Shown one piece after another: positions 18,401 through 25,822 of a stretch of 64,000 nt of DNA. The notes beneath the pieces are model-generated. The model saw nothing but the letters and a program-made list of their open reading frames with translations. It was not told the DNA's origin and ran no database searches. The DNA comes from Candidatus Methanomethylophilaceae archaeon (GTDB taxonomy: Archaea; Thermoplasmatota; Thermoplasmata; Methanomassiliicoccales; Methanomethylophilaceae). Numbering within the stretch: position 1 is the stretch's first letter; each line of letters begins with the position of its first letter. The stretch spans positions 1 through 64,000 of the forward strand of contig JAFYAH010000036.1 in assembly GCA_017540825.1 (NCBI GenBank), read 5' to 3'. The translations under genes were made by a program, and so were the position numbers.

Positions 18401-18639
18401 AGTATCACCTTGCCGTCCATCATGTAGCCGGAGCTGACCACCTTGGCCACGGTCTTGTTGAGGTCGGGGTCGTCGGTATCGATGACCTTGGCCTTGTTGT
18501 GGCGCGGGTACTCGTAGGGGCATCCAGCTTCGTCGCGGAACCTGACCGCCCCGTTGACCGTGAGGATCTCCTCCAGCATGTCTCCGAAGCTGTCCACGGC
18601 GTCTATCGCGTCGTCTATGGTCATGGCGTCCTTCCCTGA
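15439..18639 (+). CDS. Large zinc-ribbon / fibronectin-like protein with possible J-like N-terminus
   Basis: 1066 residues from ATG 15439. The N-terminus (L-G-I-D-P-F then I-T-P-A-E-L-D-K-I, alternating charged helices) is reminiscent of J-domain-like modules that partner Hsp70s, but I see no clear H-P-D. Residues ~301-355 carry a tandem zinc ribbon (C-G-F-C, C-P-Y-C, C-P-K-C, C-K-K-C). From ~505 onward there are several fibronectin-III-like beta domains. Past about base 18320 the frame runs antisense to the GrpE-like gene for 315 bases, and this tail is probably not conserved protein. Position in the Hsp70 cluster suggests a co-chaperone or scaffold. Confidence 0.65.
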   Translation: MDTECFRKLGIDPFKSITPAELDKIISAKRDELQRIQAKAQTVPERNKAKADLDALPEYRKGILDPGCRTKAQEEVLALVTRDLDRCLFHRLDGSAVFFEKDIDTILEPARRKNWTVGPEAVSHIKGASQADPNDFKNLAADNAFKVISAIGTDDIVAWINGAIDSLYVEGSPDKPDKVTESTSYPTFKSTVSKLVVRARTRQKNAHFKEAEKYSSLVTKLTPMFANEGVYKEFKTALLMHSVEDQLQSSTTYLDYKSIAALVNSSMAGKGVDMDAAMKELERFCLSRGKLADFSKVAREQFSCGFCGCMFVVDAETNFCPYCNKPIVVSCPKCGTRNSSSNLHCKKCGADFSFLSNLSSVEDGLREDLSRGNLESIKAVLPKFEGYEAFADKALLKEAAGFVEETEVLMKRLSALESSKKYFSALNLCESHLRRRRGPEEVRIRRDRYSDIVKDIDRRFAAVPKGSERMYIDLVEECSDHPGLLRYFQSNRPSPPPKAEASQSRDGNVLLSMGSPPPKDATYLIVRKEGSSPLSETDGDLVAETKDSELVDRGITFGVEYRYAVYTKRWGVVSDSAALSKSIVVFADVVDASASPSDEGIRLDYRVPRGCTRVLVFRGEGSDPSASGQFYADVGTRAFFVDKEATDGSVSYHYRLVAEYSKGRAIPHRTAGAVVSCTPRPPPEPVSDLSVSSSGGLFTASFTSNDEPELFISSPEVDLGMSTCAATALDRSAKRVQGVIKGHDGSMSFRLPEGTVGRVYAVHTIGGTAVIGNGVKVSTLPDVSDARHVMDGDVCSLTFRWPEGCQSVKLALRSDRYPEGDADGESEASLPKDKYVREGSFRFKVPYQRTYACVYCLYGSKGASQGVRMTLSSRKDLPVIRYSFSYSGFFSRSCLCRITVSGDVKELPAMVLRGSDRTMPTRTAEGQTLEEIKRQEVHGMVTIAVRSPMKKMKLFFADREDDSRYKLLHPVRSLRGLHVAIHEDLLRQYHLAVHHVAGADHLGHGLVEVGVVGIDDLGLVVARVLVGASSFVAEPDRPVDREDLLQHVSEAVHGVYRVVYGHGVLP

Positions 18640-19041
18640 CTCCATCCTGGCGACCATGTCGTCCGCGGTCTCCCTGACGTTGGCGACCTTGATGAGCAGA
18701 GACGTTATGGAGGACTTCTTCACGTCGGTAAGCTCTCCCTTCAGCGTCTTATCGAACTGCGCCAGGACCTCGTAGGACATCATCCTGCCCGAGATGTCCG
18801 CGCTCATGGCGTCGATGCGAGACGAAAGATCGTCTATCTTGGCTTCCAGGGAGGACGCGCAGGTCGTCTTCTCGGCTTCCGCAGCTTCGGCCACAGGCTC
18901 TTCGGCCGGCGCCTCATCGTGCTTCCCCGCAGGTTCTTCAGCAGCCTTATCTGCAGGCCCTTCTGCATCCTGTTCGGGCGCGGGCTGGGCTTCTGGAGAC
19001 AATTCGTTCTTAGTCGCATCTGTTTCCGGTGTCTCTTCCAT
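18325..19041 (-). CDS. GrpE-like nucleotide exchange factor
   Basis: 238 residues from ATG 19041. The first ~80 residues are an acidic, alanine- and proline-rich disordered tail. The centre is a coiled-coil-like helix with A-Q-F-D-K-T-L-K-G-E. The C-terminal half has the GrpE-type small beta domain with N-K-A-K-V-I-D-T-D-D-P-D, V-S-S-G-Y-M-M-D-G-K and I-L-P-E-K-V-L-V-Y. GrpE releases ADP from Hsp70. It closes the Hsp70 island and is convergent with the preceding gene. No classical dnaK-dnaJ operon is adjacent, so it probably serves the island's Hsp70s. Confidence 0.7.
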   Translation of the reverse strand: MEETPETDATKNELSPEAQPAPEQDAEGPADKAAEEPAGKHDEAPAEEPVAEAAEAEKTTCASSLEAKIDDLSSRIDAMSADISGRMMSYEVLAQFDKTLKGELTDVKKSSITSLLIKVANVRETADDMVARMESGKDAMTIDDAIDAVDSFGDMLEEILTVNGAVRFRDEAGCPYEYPRHNKAKVIDTDDPDLNKTVAKVVSSGYMMDGKVILPEKVLVYRYVKPAERSHRMQELVS

Positions 19042-19079
19042 GATGCGGCATGGACTGCAGGTTATAATTAGTATGCTGT

Positions 19080-19463
19080 TCAGCCATATTCCGGCAGTCG
19101 CCGTAAGCGGTCTGCCGAGGCCTTCTCCACGGCCGCTCTCGCCCAGGGGACGGTGTCCTCGTACTCCTCTCTGTCGAAAGACAGCTGCTCGGGGATCTCC
19201 GAGAACAGCTCGGACCTCATCTCGCACGGCCTGCCGGTGCTCCCTCTTATCACGGCGGCGCACACGTCGCAGTAGCCTATGTCGCGGACTGCGACGACCT
19301 CTATTTTGTAGCCGGCCTCCTCCTCGAACTCGCGGGCGGCGGCCTGCTCGGAGGTTTCGCCCTGCTCCACATGGCCTCCCGGCATCTCCCAGCCTCCGCG
19401 GCGCTCGTTGAACACCATCATGAAGCGTTCTCCGCAGAAGGCGACGGCGTAGGCGGTCCTCAT
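19080..19463 (-). CDS. NUDIX hydrolase
   Basis: 127 residues from ATG 19463. The Nudix box is complete: G-H-V-E-Q-G-E-T then A-A-R-E-F-E-E-E-A-G, which binds Mg2+ and hydrolyses nucleoside diphosphate derivatives. The N-terminal W-E-M-P-G-G is typical. The start overlaps the flpA stop (ATGA), so the two are translationally coupled. Substrate cannot be told from sequence. Confidence 0.85.
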   Translation of the reverse strand: MRTAYAVAFCGERFMMVFNERRGGWEMPGGHVEQGETSEQAAAREFEEEAGYKIEVVAVRDIGYCDVCAAVIRGSTGRPCEMRSELFSEIPEQLSFDREEYEDTVPWARAAVEKASADRLRRLPEYG

Positions 19464-20125
19464 GGGTCGCGCCTCTCGAAGACGATCATCTCGTGGGACT
19501 TCTCGAACGGCTCTATCGACCTGGCGTCCAGCACGCGGAAGCCTCTCTCGCGAATCCGCGACTCCGCCATGGAGAACACGCTCTCGGGGGACGCGGTGAC
19601 GTCCTCGGAGCGGGCCTTGACGGCAACCATCCCGAACCTGGCGCCGAACGCGTCCATGTTGTCGCATATGATGTCCGCCTGCCTCTTCTGGGCCACGTCC
19701 TGGTACACGACGTCCGCCGAGTCTACAAATACAGCGTACTCCCCGGGCTTCGTGGCGTCCCCCAGGATGGGCATCATGTTCGGGCGGTCCTCGCAGGTCC
19801 CGACGAGCTCTCTGAACATGCGCTGGGCGAACTCCACGCAGTATACCTTGCCCTCCGGGCAGATGTCAGCGACGTGCGAGGCCGTGGTCCCGCTAGACGC
19901 TCCCAGATAGAGGACCTTGCTGTCGGATCTGAACGGAAACTCCCTTCCGCCGACCGACAGGTACGCCGACAGCTTGCTCCTTCTGGGGTCCCATTCCCTG
20001 TATTCCGTCCCGGAGACCGACAGCAGCCTCTCTCCGTAGACCCTCTTCCCAGGGGCGGAGGACGCTGTGTAGAGGCGGCCTCTCTCGGTGAAGACTCTTC
20101 CGAACGTGCGGTCGACAGCTTCCAT
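19460..20125 (-). CDS. flpA: Fibrillarin-like rRNA/tRNA 2'-O-methyltransferase
   Basis: Catalytic subunit of archaeal C/D-box sRNPs. Seen: SAM-binding V-L-Y-L-G-A-S-S-G-T-T, the downstream V-Y-C-V-E-F-A, the fibrillarin-specific D-V-V-Y-Q-D-V-A-Q and V-K-A-R-S. About 221 residues, normal for the family. I place the start at ATG 20125 because a TATA box at 20149-20154 predicts transcription starting at that codon (leaderless); ATG 20137 is an alternative. Nop5 is not adjacent. It is followed by the overlapping NUDIX gene. Confidence 0.9.
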   Translation of the reverse strand: MEAVDRTFGRVFTERGRLYTASSAPGKRVYGERLLSVSGTEYREWDPRRSKLSAYLSVGGREFPFRSDSKVLYLGASSGTTASHVADICPEGKVYCVEFAQRMFRELVGTCEDRPNMMPILGDATKPGEYAVFVDSADVVYQDVAQKRQADIICDNMDAFGARFGMVAVKARSEDVTASPESVFSMAESRIRERGFRVLDARSIEPFEKSHEMIVFERRDP

Positions 20126-20148
20126 CGGCAGGGCCATCGCCACGGAGG

Positions 20149-20154
20149 TATAAA
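20149..20154 (-). promoter_or_regulatory. TATA box of flpA
   Basis: TATAAA on the + strand (TTTATA on the -) centred 26 bases before ATG 20125, the spacing expected for a leaderless archaeal transcript. It supports the shorter flpA start. Confidence 0.55.
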
Positions 20155-20192
20155 CCGTTGGGGTAGCGATCAAAAGAAAAGGAGAAGAAAGG

Positions 20193-20316
20193 TGCAGACA
20201 GCGTGCCTGAGTTCCCGTACGCTTGCGCAGTACAGTACAGACAGGTACGCGGGCGGACTTTACTGCCGGGTTCGGGATGGGACCGGGTGTTGCCCCGCCG
20301 CTATGGCCGTCTTGCA
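20193..20316 (-). rRNA. rrf: 5S rRNA
   Basis: The - strand reads as a 5S rRNA: the 5' part has GCCAUAGCGGCGGGG, followed by the conserved loop region that appears on the + strand as GGGTTCGGGATGGGACC. The ends pair (UGCA plus GAC with GUCUGCA, one bulged A), giving 124 nt. It stands alone, unlinked to 16S or 23S, as is usual in the Thermoplasmata/Methanomassiliicoccales lineage. Confidence 0.9.
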
Positions 20317-20323
20317 AGACCGT

Positions 20324-20348
20324 ATATCATGACATGATATTTATAAAT
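20324..20348 (-). promoter_or_regulatory. 5S rRNA promoter with perfect inverted repeat
   Basis: TTTATAAA at about 20340-20347 is a TATA box centred ~26 bases before the 5S 5' end. Between it and the start site lies a perfect inverted repeat ATATCATG-A-CATGATAT (20324-20340), overlapping the initiation region. It could be an operator or a cruciform-prone element. Confidence 0.55.
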
Positions 20349-20561
20349 TCCTATTATCCCATGGAAATCGAGAATCAGATTGAGCGCGCGAGGCCGTAGA
20401 GGCTGTGCCCTATGCAGTCTCGCTCACTTCGATTCTGGTGTCTCGGGCTTTATGATTCGTACCGTCCTGCTCATCCCTTTCATGGGTCCTTGGACTTCGG
20501 CTTCCGGCTGTTCCGGCTTCGTTGCCAACGGGGAATCGCATCGATTCGCTATCCCGGGAAC

Positions 20562-20577
20562 CGTTTCCATGGAAACG
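20562..20577. repeat. Perfect 16-base palindrome upstream of the NAD kinase gene
   Basis: CGTTTCCATGGAAACG is its own reverse complement. It lies 25-40 bases before the preferred start at 20602 and contains an alternative in-frame ATG (20569). It may be an operator, but no TATA box is obvious beside it. Confidence 0.35.
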
Positions 20578-20601
20578 ACCATCTATCCGCACACTATCGG
20601 G

Positions 20602-22218
20602 ATGGGCATGATAACGATCGAGACACTCTCCGGGATCGCCGACGCGGTCCAGGAAGCGATAGCGAAGATCCCTGACTCCGCTTCCAAGAGGGAGAAGGTC
20701 TGCATGGGCGCCGACGGGACCCCTACGTCGCAGATCGACAAGATCGCAGAGAACGCCGCCCTCATGCACATAGAGCGCAACGGCATACCTCTGAACATCC
20801 TCAGCGAGGAGATAGGGTACGTGGACAACGGCTGCGAGGAGACCCTCGTCATGGACCCCATAGACGGCACGTCCAACGCCATCGCTTCCATTCCCTATTA
20901 CACGGTCTCGCTGGCCGTGGGGAAGTCCAGCCTGTCCGACATCCGCCTCGGATACCTCCGCAACCTCGCCACGGGGGACGTCCTCTCCGCCGAGAAAGGC
21001 AAAGGGGCGTTCAAGAACGGGAAGCCGATGCGCGTTCGCAGGGCGAACCTCAACGAGCTCTTCATGATGATCTACCAGGGGAACAGCGCCCATCCCGACT
21101 CGGTCGCTCTGGCGAAGAGGGTCAAGTCGTCCCGCTCGTTCGGATGCGCGTCGCTGGAGATGGCCATCGTCGCGGAGGGGGAGGCCGACGGCTACTACAT
21201 GAACTCGGCGAGGTACACCCGCGCCATAAGGGTGGTCGACATCGCCGCCAGCTACATCCTCCTCAAGGAGGCCGGAGGCGAGGTCTACGACCTGGACGGC
21301 GCCCCGCTGGACATGCCGTTCGACCTCGACCACAGGTCCAACTTCCTGGCCGTCGGCGACCGCAAGGTGTTCGATTTTGTGATGAAGAACGACGTCCTGC
21401 CACACGACGGCCTCGTGTACGGCGTCTACGCCAACGTCAACATCCCCAAAGCGGCCGAGTACGCCAGGCAGGTCGTGGACGCCCTCCAGGGGCAGGACTA
21501 CATCCTGGACAGCGAGATCGCCGCCGTCCTGGGGGCGCCCGGCATACCTCTGAAGGACATGGACGCCGACATCGTCGTGGTGATAGGAGGGGACGGCACC
21601 CTCCTGAGGGCCATGCAGGCCACGGACGCGCCGGTGATAGGGATAAACGGCGGGAGCGTCGGATTCCTCGCCGAGATCGACAGGGACCATATCGCCGAGG
21701 GGATATCCCGCCTCCTGGCCGGGGACTACGCCATGGACGCCCGCTTCAAGATATCCGCGTGGTACGATTCCGGGTACCTCCCGGACTCGGTGAACGAGGC
21801 CGTGGTCCACACGGACACGGTCGCCAAGATACGCCATTACAGGGTGTACGTCGACGACGTGCTGGCGGCGGACTTCCGCGCGGACGGAGTCGTGATATCT
21901 ACCCCTACAGGCTCCACATGCTACGCCATGAGCCTGGGCGCCCCGTACATGGACCCCAACGTGGAGGCCATGCTGGTGGTCCCCATGGCTCCGTACAAGT
22001 ACACCACCCGCCCGTTCCTGGTCCCGGCCACCTCCAAGGTCACCGTGGAGAACGTCATGGACAAGGGCTGCATGATCGTCCTCGACGGCCAGAGCGAGAT
22101 ACCCATGCGCGGGACGTCGTCGGTGCAGTTCATGATGTCGTCGAAGAAGGCCCGCTTCATCCGCTTCAGGGACGACTTCTACTCCCGCGTGCGCGAAAAG
22201 CTGGTGAACGGCGAATGA
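20602..22218 (+). CDS. Bifunctional NADP phosphatase / NAD kinase
   Basis: Fusion of an inositol-monophosphatase-family domain (residues ~1-260) and an NAD kinase domain (~265-538), as in the Methanocaldococcus MJ0917 protein. The phosphatase half has the metal-binding M-D-P-I-D-G-T-S-N and the C-terminal R-V-V-D-I-A-A. The kinase half has G-G-D-G-T-L-L-R, I-N-G-G-S-V-G-F-L and S-T-P-T-G-S-T-C-Y-A-M-S. Together they balance NAD and NADP. The start is uncertain: ATG 20602 or 20608 best matches the domain boundary, ATG 20569 is possible, and anything upstream looks non-coding. Its stop overlaps the JAMM gene (ATGA). Confidence 0.85.
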   Translation: MGMITIETLSGIADAVQEAIAKIPDSASKREKVCMGADGTPTSQIDKIAENAALMHIERNGIPLNILSEEIGYVDNGCEETLVMDPIDGTSNAIASIPYYTVSLAVGKSSLSDIRLGYLRNLATGDVLSAEKGKGAFKNGKPMRVRRANLNELFMMIYQGNSAHPDSVALAKRVKSSRSFGCASLEMAIVAEGEADGYYMNSARYTRAIRVVDIAASYILLKEAGGEVYDLDGAPLDMPFDLDHRSNFLAVGDRKVFDFVMKNDVLPHDGLVYGVYANVNIPKAAEYARQVVDALQGQDYILDSEIAAVLGAPGIPLKDMDADIVVVIGGDGTLLRAMQATDAPVIGINGGSVGFLAEIDRDHIAEGISRLLAGDYAMDARFKISAWYDSGYLPDSVNEAVVHTDTVAKIRHYRVYVDDVLAADFRADGVVISTPTGSTCYAMSLGAPYMDPNVEAMLVVPMAPYKYTTRPFLVPATSKVTVENVMDKGCMIVLDGQSEIPMRGTSSVQFMMSSKKARFIRFRDDFYSRVREKLVNGE

Positions 22219-22589
22219 ACCGCATAACAGGCGTGGACATAGACTTCATAGACGGGTTCAACCAGGCGGCCCGCTCCACGTATCCGGACGAGTTCCTCTG
22301 CATGACCCGCGAGATAGACGGCGTCATAACGGAGATGATACTGCTCCCCGGCACCGTCTACGGGGACAGCCACAGCTTCCTCAACCAGTGGATGGCCCCC
22401 ATAGACTACAACATCGCCGGGACCGCCCACTCCCATCCGGGCTACTCCAACCAGGCCTCGGAGGCGGACCTGGACTGGTTCAGGAACATGGGAGGGGTGC
22501 ACCTCATAACCTGCCAGCCGTACGACCGCAGGAGCTGGAAGGCTTACGACTCCAGCGGGAACGTCATGGATCTCGAAGTGGTTTACTGA
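22215..22589 (+). CDS. JAMM/MPN+ metalloprotease
   Basis: 124 residues with the JAMM zinc motif: Glu upstream in T-E-M-I-L-L-P-G, then H-S-H-P-G-Y-S-N-Q and the distal Asp in S-E-A-D-L-D-W-F. This is the minimal single-domain form related to archaeal desampylases, which remove ubiquitin-like SAMP proteins; the substrate is inferred. Translation is coupled to the NAD kinase gene. It ends seven bases inside the convergent phosphohexomutase-like gene. Confidence 0.85.
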   Translation: MNRITGVDIDFIDGFNQAARSTYPDEFLCMTREIDGVITEMILLPGTVYGDSHSFLNQWMAPIDYNIAGTAHSHPGYSNQASEADLDWFRNMGGVHLITCQPYDRRSWKAYDSSGNVMDLEVVY

Positions 22590-23896
22590 GGGTGCGAGCA
22601 GGACTTCACTAGGTCGGTTGCGGCCTCCATCAGGCCGATGAGGTACGCCCTGTCCGTGGACTCGGCATGGATGTCCACTCCCGACTCGGTCGGCGGCCCT
22701 ACGAGGAACCATCCGTCGTCCATGTCCACGCGCCATCCGTCCAGGCACGCGTACCTGCAGCCCCCGGACTCCTTCATCCTCTCCTCCAGCCTGCGGGAGA
22801 AGGCACCGGCCTCGCACTCTATCTTCGTGCAGGCGGAGCTGACATGGCGCGTCGGCATCGACTCGGCGATTCTCTTCAGGCTCTCCGAGTCGGCTATTCC
22901 AGATATCACGGCGGCCGTGCGGATCCCGTCCGGGGTGGGGAGCCCCTTGTAGAGCACCCTGTCTCCGCACACCGCCAGGTCGGCGTCCTCCTTGACCATC
23001 GCCGAGGCGACGTCCGCCACGTGGCAGGAGGAGAGGAGGTACTCGGCGCCCTCCACGCCGTTCTCCGCGAAAGCCAGCTCCACCTGGGAGGACGTGTCCA
23101 TGGACGCCACCATCCTCTTCGGTTTGAGTGCCTTCACGACCATGCATATCGCCTTCACCGGGTCCACCACGTCCCCTTCCTCGTCTATGACGGTGGCGCG
23201 GCTCCCTATGCGGTCCAGGCCGATACCTATGCAGCCTTCCTTGTTCGAGACGAAGTCGTGCAGCCATCCGAACTCCTGCATGTCCGGGGTGGTCTCTTTC
23301 GGGACGAAGTCGTCGTCGCGATGGGCGTTGACCGAGATGACCTCTATCCCGGCCCTTCCGAGGATCTGCGGAGCCGACTCGGCCACGACCCCGCATCCGC
23401 AGTCGACTATCACGGGAGCGCCGGAGACCTTCCCGAGCACGGAGGACATGTACGAGTTGTAGTCCTCCACGGCGTAGGCGTATCCTACCCTTTTGCCCAG
23501 GCTCTGATGGTCCGGGGATTTGAGGCTGCTGTGCACCGTGGTCAGATGCCTGACCTGCTCCATGGTGAACGGGCTTCCGTCCCTGTTGAACACCCTGTAC
23601 CCGCTGATGTGCCCGTAAACGCTGCTCTCGGTCACGTACACGGCGCAGTCGCAGTTCCTGGCGACGTATGCCGCCGCCGGCTCCGGGGCGCATCCCGCAT
23701 CCACTACGTTCGTCCCCTGGGACAGTATCCCGGAAATCAGGGCCTCTTTCATCATGCGGCTGCTCTTCATCCTGTCGGAGACCACCGCCACGCGCCTGCG
23801 CTCTGACGAGATGGCGCGACCGAGCTCGATCCCCGATTCAGGGGTTATTGTCCCGCCCGGAGTGTATCTTAGCGGCAGGCTGACGTTCTGAAGCAT
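22583..23896 (-). CDS. Phosphohexomutase-like protein with degenerate active site
   Basis: About 437 residues from ATG 23896 with the layout of the alpha-D-phosphohexomutase family (R-Y-T-P-G-G-T-I at the N-terminus). Key motifs differ from the family: the phosphoserine loop T-A-S-H-N-P is replaced by V-T-E-S-S-V-Y-G, the metal loop D-G-D-G-D-R by I-G-L-D-R-I-G-S-R, and the phosphate-binding motif R-x-S-x-T-E-P by P-P-T-E-S-G. It may be inactive or catalyse something else. An upstream in-frame ATG at 23968 is less likely. Confidence 0.65.
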   Translation of the reverse strand: MLQNVSLPLRYTPGGTITPESGIELGRAISSERRRVAVVSDRMKSSRMMKEALISGILSQGTNVVDAGCAPEPAAAYVARNCDCAVYVTESSVYGHISGYRVFNRDGSPFTMEQVRHLTTVHSSLKSPDHQSLGKRVGYAYAVEDYNSYMSSVLGKVSGAPVIVDCGCGVVAESAPQILGRAGIEVISVNAHRDDDFVPKETTPDMQEFGWLHDFVSNKEGCIGIGLDRIGSRATVIDEEGDVVDPVKAICMVVKALKPKRMVASMDTSSQVELAFAENGVEGAEYLLSSCHVADVASAMVKEDADLAVCGDRVLYKGLPTPDGIRTAAVISGIADSESLKRIAESMPTRHVSSACTKIECEAGAFSRRLEERMKESGGCRYACLDGWRVDMDDGWFLVGPPTESGVDIHAESTDRAYLIGLMEAATDLVKSCSHPQ

Positions 23897-24078
23897 GCCA
23901 CCGCCTATACTCCGTCGTTCATATTCGTTGCGGTTATGAGAGTTATATGATATGGATGTTACATCCAATAATTAGTAAATATAATGTAGTTGGATTGATT
24001 CAATTTCTAAGTTTTTATTTTCCTATTTTAACGATGTTTTTTATACCCAGTCTGGCCATATGCTATCGAGGCGTCCAA

Positions 24079-24339
24079 ATGTCTATGGAACACATCGGAA
24101 TAGCGAAGGCGAAGAAGATTGCCAAGACCAAAGGCTTGAAGCCGGGGAAGGTCAAGGGCACCGAGGGGATCCAGTTCACCAAAGGCGGCAACGACAGGCT
24201 GGAAGTCATCACCTGGACGGAGTTCGAGAGGCTTCTCGGGGAGAGGAAGCTCGCGATCTACGAATCCGGCGGATGGATGAAGATCATGAGCGCTCCTGCC
24301 AAATCCTCTGCAACAAGTTCAAATAAGAGTAAGCAGTGA
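24079..24339 (+). CDS. Conserved-looking small basic protein, unknown function
   Basis: 86 residues, lysine-rich at both ends, with a central I-T-W-T-E-F-E-R-L-L-G-E-R-K-L-A-I-Y stretch. I do not recognise the family. An AT-rich region with TTTTTTATAC near 24035 provides a TATA box about 40 bases before ATG 24079, so the longer frame from 23947 (hydrophobic, AT-rich) is rejected. It is followed 13 bases later by tRNA-Leu on the same strand. Confidence 0.55.
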   Translation: MSMEHIGIAKAKKIAKTKGLKPGKVKGTEGIQFTKGGNDRLEVITWTEFERLLGERKLAIYESGGWMKIMSAPAKSSATSSNKSKQ

Positions 24340-24352
24340 GGGTGTTTAGGCT

Positions 24353-24440
24353 GCAAGGGTATCCGAGCCTGGCCAAAGGAGATAGGTTCAGGGCCTATTC
24401 TCGTAGGAGTTCGAGGGTTCAAATCCCTTCCCTTGCACCA
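24353..24440 (+). tRNA. tRNA-Leu (CAG)
   Basis: Acceptor stem GCAAGGG pairs with CCCTTGC. Anticodon stem ATAGG/CCTAT encloses TTCAGGG, giving anticodon CAG at 24389-24391. A long variable arm and the T-loop GTTCAAATC are present. The 3' CCA is encoded (24438-24440). Confidence 0.95.
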
Positions 24441-24537
24441 CTCTTCTAATTTTCTCTGGCGCGCCGTGTCGTTTTGTTCCATGGAGTTGCGTCGTGCCGG
24501 TTCAGATCGTTGAAACTGTATGAGTTCCGTCTGCGTA

Positions 24538-24804
24538 TCATAGCATGGCGAAGGCCGCTCCGGCGGCGGTTATGCACAGCAGGACGGCGGCTATCCCTGC
24601 CCAGTACCAGTCCTTGAGCCTGACCAGGGATGCGAACGTCACCACCACGCCTACGAACGGCGAGGTTATCAGGACGAGGATCCCGGCGTACAGCACCCCG
24701 TCGCCCATCCCGGCCATCGACATGGCCAGCCCGACGGCCATCAGGGCTATCCCCAGGATCACGCATATGCGCAGGGACATGGCCGTGGAATGCTCCAGGG
24801 TCAT
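24538..24804 (-). CDS. Small membrane protein, DUF1634-like partner of TauE
   Basis: 88 residues with three hydrophobic segments (I-C-V-I-L-G-I-A-L-M, A-G-I-L-V-L-I-T-S-P-F and A-G-I-A-A-V-L-L-C-I). Position directly after a TauE/SafE gene, with a start/stop overlap, matches DUF1634 proteins, which commonly accompany such exporters. Likely an accessory subunit in the membrane. Confidence 0.6.
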   Translation of the reverse strand: MTLEHSTAMSLRICVILGIALMAVGLAMSMAGMGDGVLYAGILVLITSPFVGVVVTFASLVRLKDWYWAGIAAVLLCITAAGAAFAML

Positions 24805-25625
24805 AGGATCCCTCCCGCCTGGAGGAGGACGAGGATCGCGACGGCTATCAGCAGCACCGAGAAGTACTTTCTGAGATGCTTGGTCTGGAGCTTTCTGGCC
24901 AGGGACGTCCCTGCTATGGAGCCGGCGAAGGCGCCTATGGCGATCCCGGCGGCGTATTCCAGAAGCACCTGCCCCGATAGCAGGTATGTGATCGCGCCGG
25001 AGAAGGCCGTTATGCCTATCATGTAGCTGCTGGTGGGGCTGGCGGCCTTGATCGGGACGTGCATGTATATGTTCATCAGCGGGACCTTGACGGCTCCTCC
25101 CCCTACTCCGGTCATGGAGGAGATCATCCCCGCCACCGTGCACAGGGCCATCCCGCCTTTGACGTTGTCCACCTCGTACCTCACGTTCTCGTCGTTCGCC
25201 TCGTCCCTGTACTCGAACGCGAACCTGCTCTCGCTGTCCTCGGAAGGGGGGATGACCCTCTCCGGGTTCATGATCATCCTGGCGGCGCTGTAGAGGACTA
25301 TCGCGGAGAAGATGCACATGAGCAGCCATTCGTCTAGGAGGCCGGCCACTATGGCGCCTATGATGGCTCCGGCAGCGGTGGTTATCTCCATCAGGAGCCC
25401 CAGGCGGATGTTGGAGAGGCCCTTGTCCACGAACACCGTCGAAGCGCCCACGGACCCGGCTATTATCCCAATCAGGCTGACGGCCACGGCCTCGGCAGGA
25501 GCAAGCCCGAACGCCAGCATCAGGACCGGGACGAAGATGAACCCTCCGCCGAGCCCGAACAATGCTCCGAGTATGCCCGCTGTGGAGCCGGTCAGTAGGA
25601 GGCCTGCCAGGATGAGCGCTTCCAT
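24801..25625 (-). CDS. TauE/SafE-family anion exporter
   Basis: 274 residues from ATG 25625 with about eight membrane segments and the two internally repeated glycine signatures G-L-G-G-G-F-I-F-V-P and G-V-G-G-G-A-V-K-V-P. A ~40-residue acidic cytosolic loop separates the two halves. The family exports sulfonates, sulfite or other organic anions; the substrate here is unknown. It forms a two-gene operon with the DUF1634-like protein. Confidence 0.85.
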   Translation of the reverse strand: MEALILAGLLLTGSTAGILGALFGLGGGFIFVPVLMLAFGLAPAEAVAVSLIGIIAGSVGASTVFVDKGLSNIRLGLLMEITTAAGAIIGAIVAGLLDEWLLMCIFSAIVLYSAARMIMNPERVIPPSEDSESRFAFEYRDEANDENVRYEVDNVKGGMALCTVAGMISSMTGVGGGAVKVPLMNIYMHVPIKAASPTSSYMIGITAFSGAITYLLSGQVLLEYAAGIAIGAFAGSIAGTSLARKLQTKHLRKYFSVLLIAVAILVLLQAGGIL

Positions 25626-25822
25626 GGCCGGGCGTATGCGGTTTCCGACTAAATCGTTTGCCGGCTCGGGTCTGCGTCGAATCACTGCATCTGCGGCGGT
25701 TCTGTGCGCATTACGCCGCGAGCGGCATCCGCGACCGGCGGGAATAGCTCGGGCGTCCTGCGCAGGACCGCATCGTCTCGTCGAACGACAGCTTTTATAT
25801 GGGGCTGGCGGATGGAGACGGC

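Noticed and set aside
24258-24482. - strand frame ending R-D-L-N-P-R-T-P
   Set aside because: A classic false gene antisense to tRNA-Leu.
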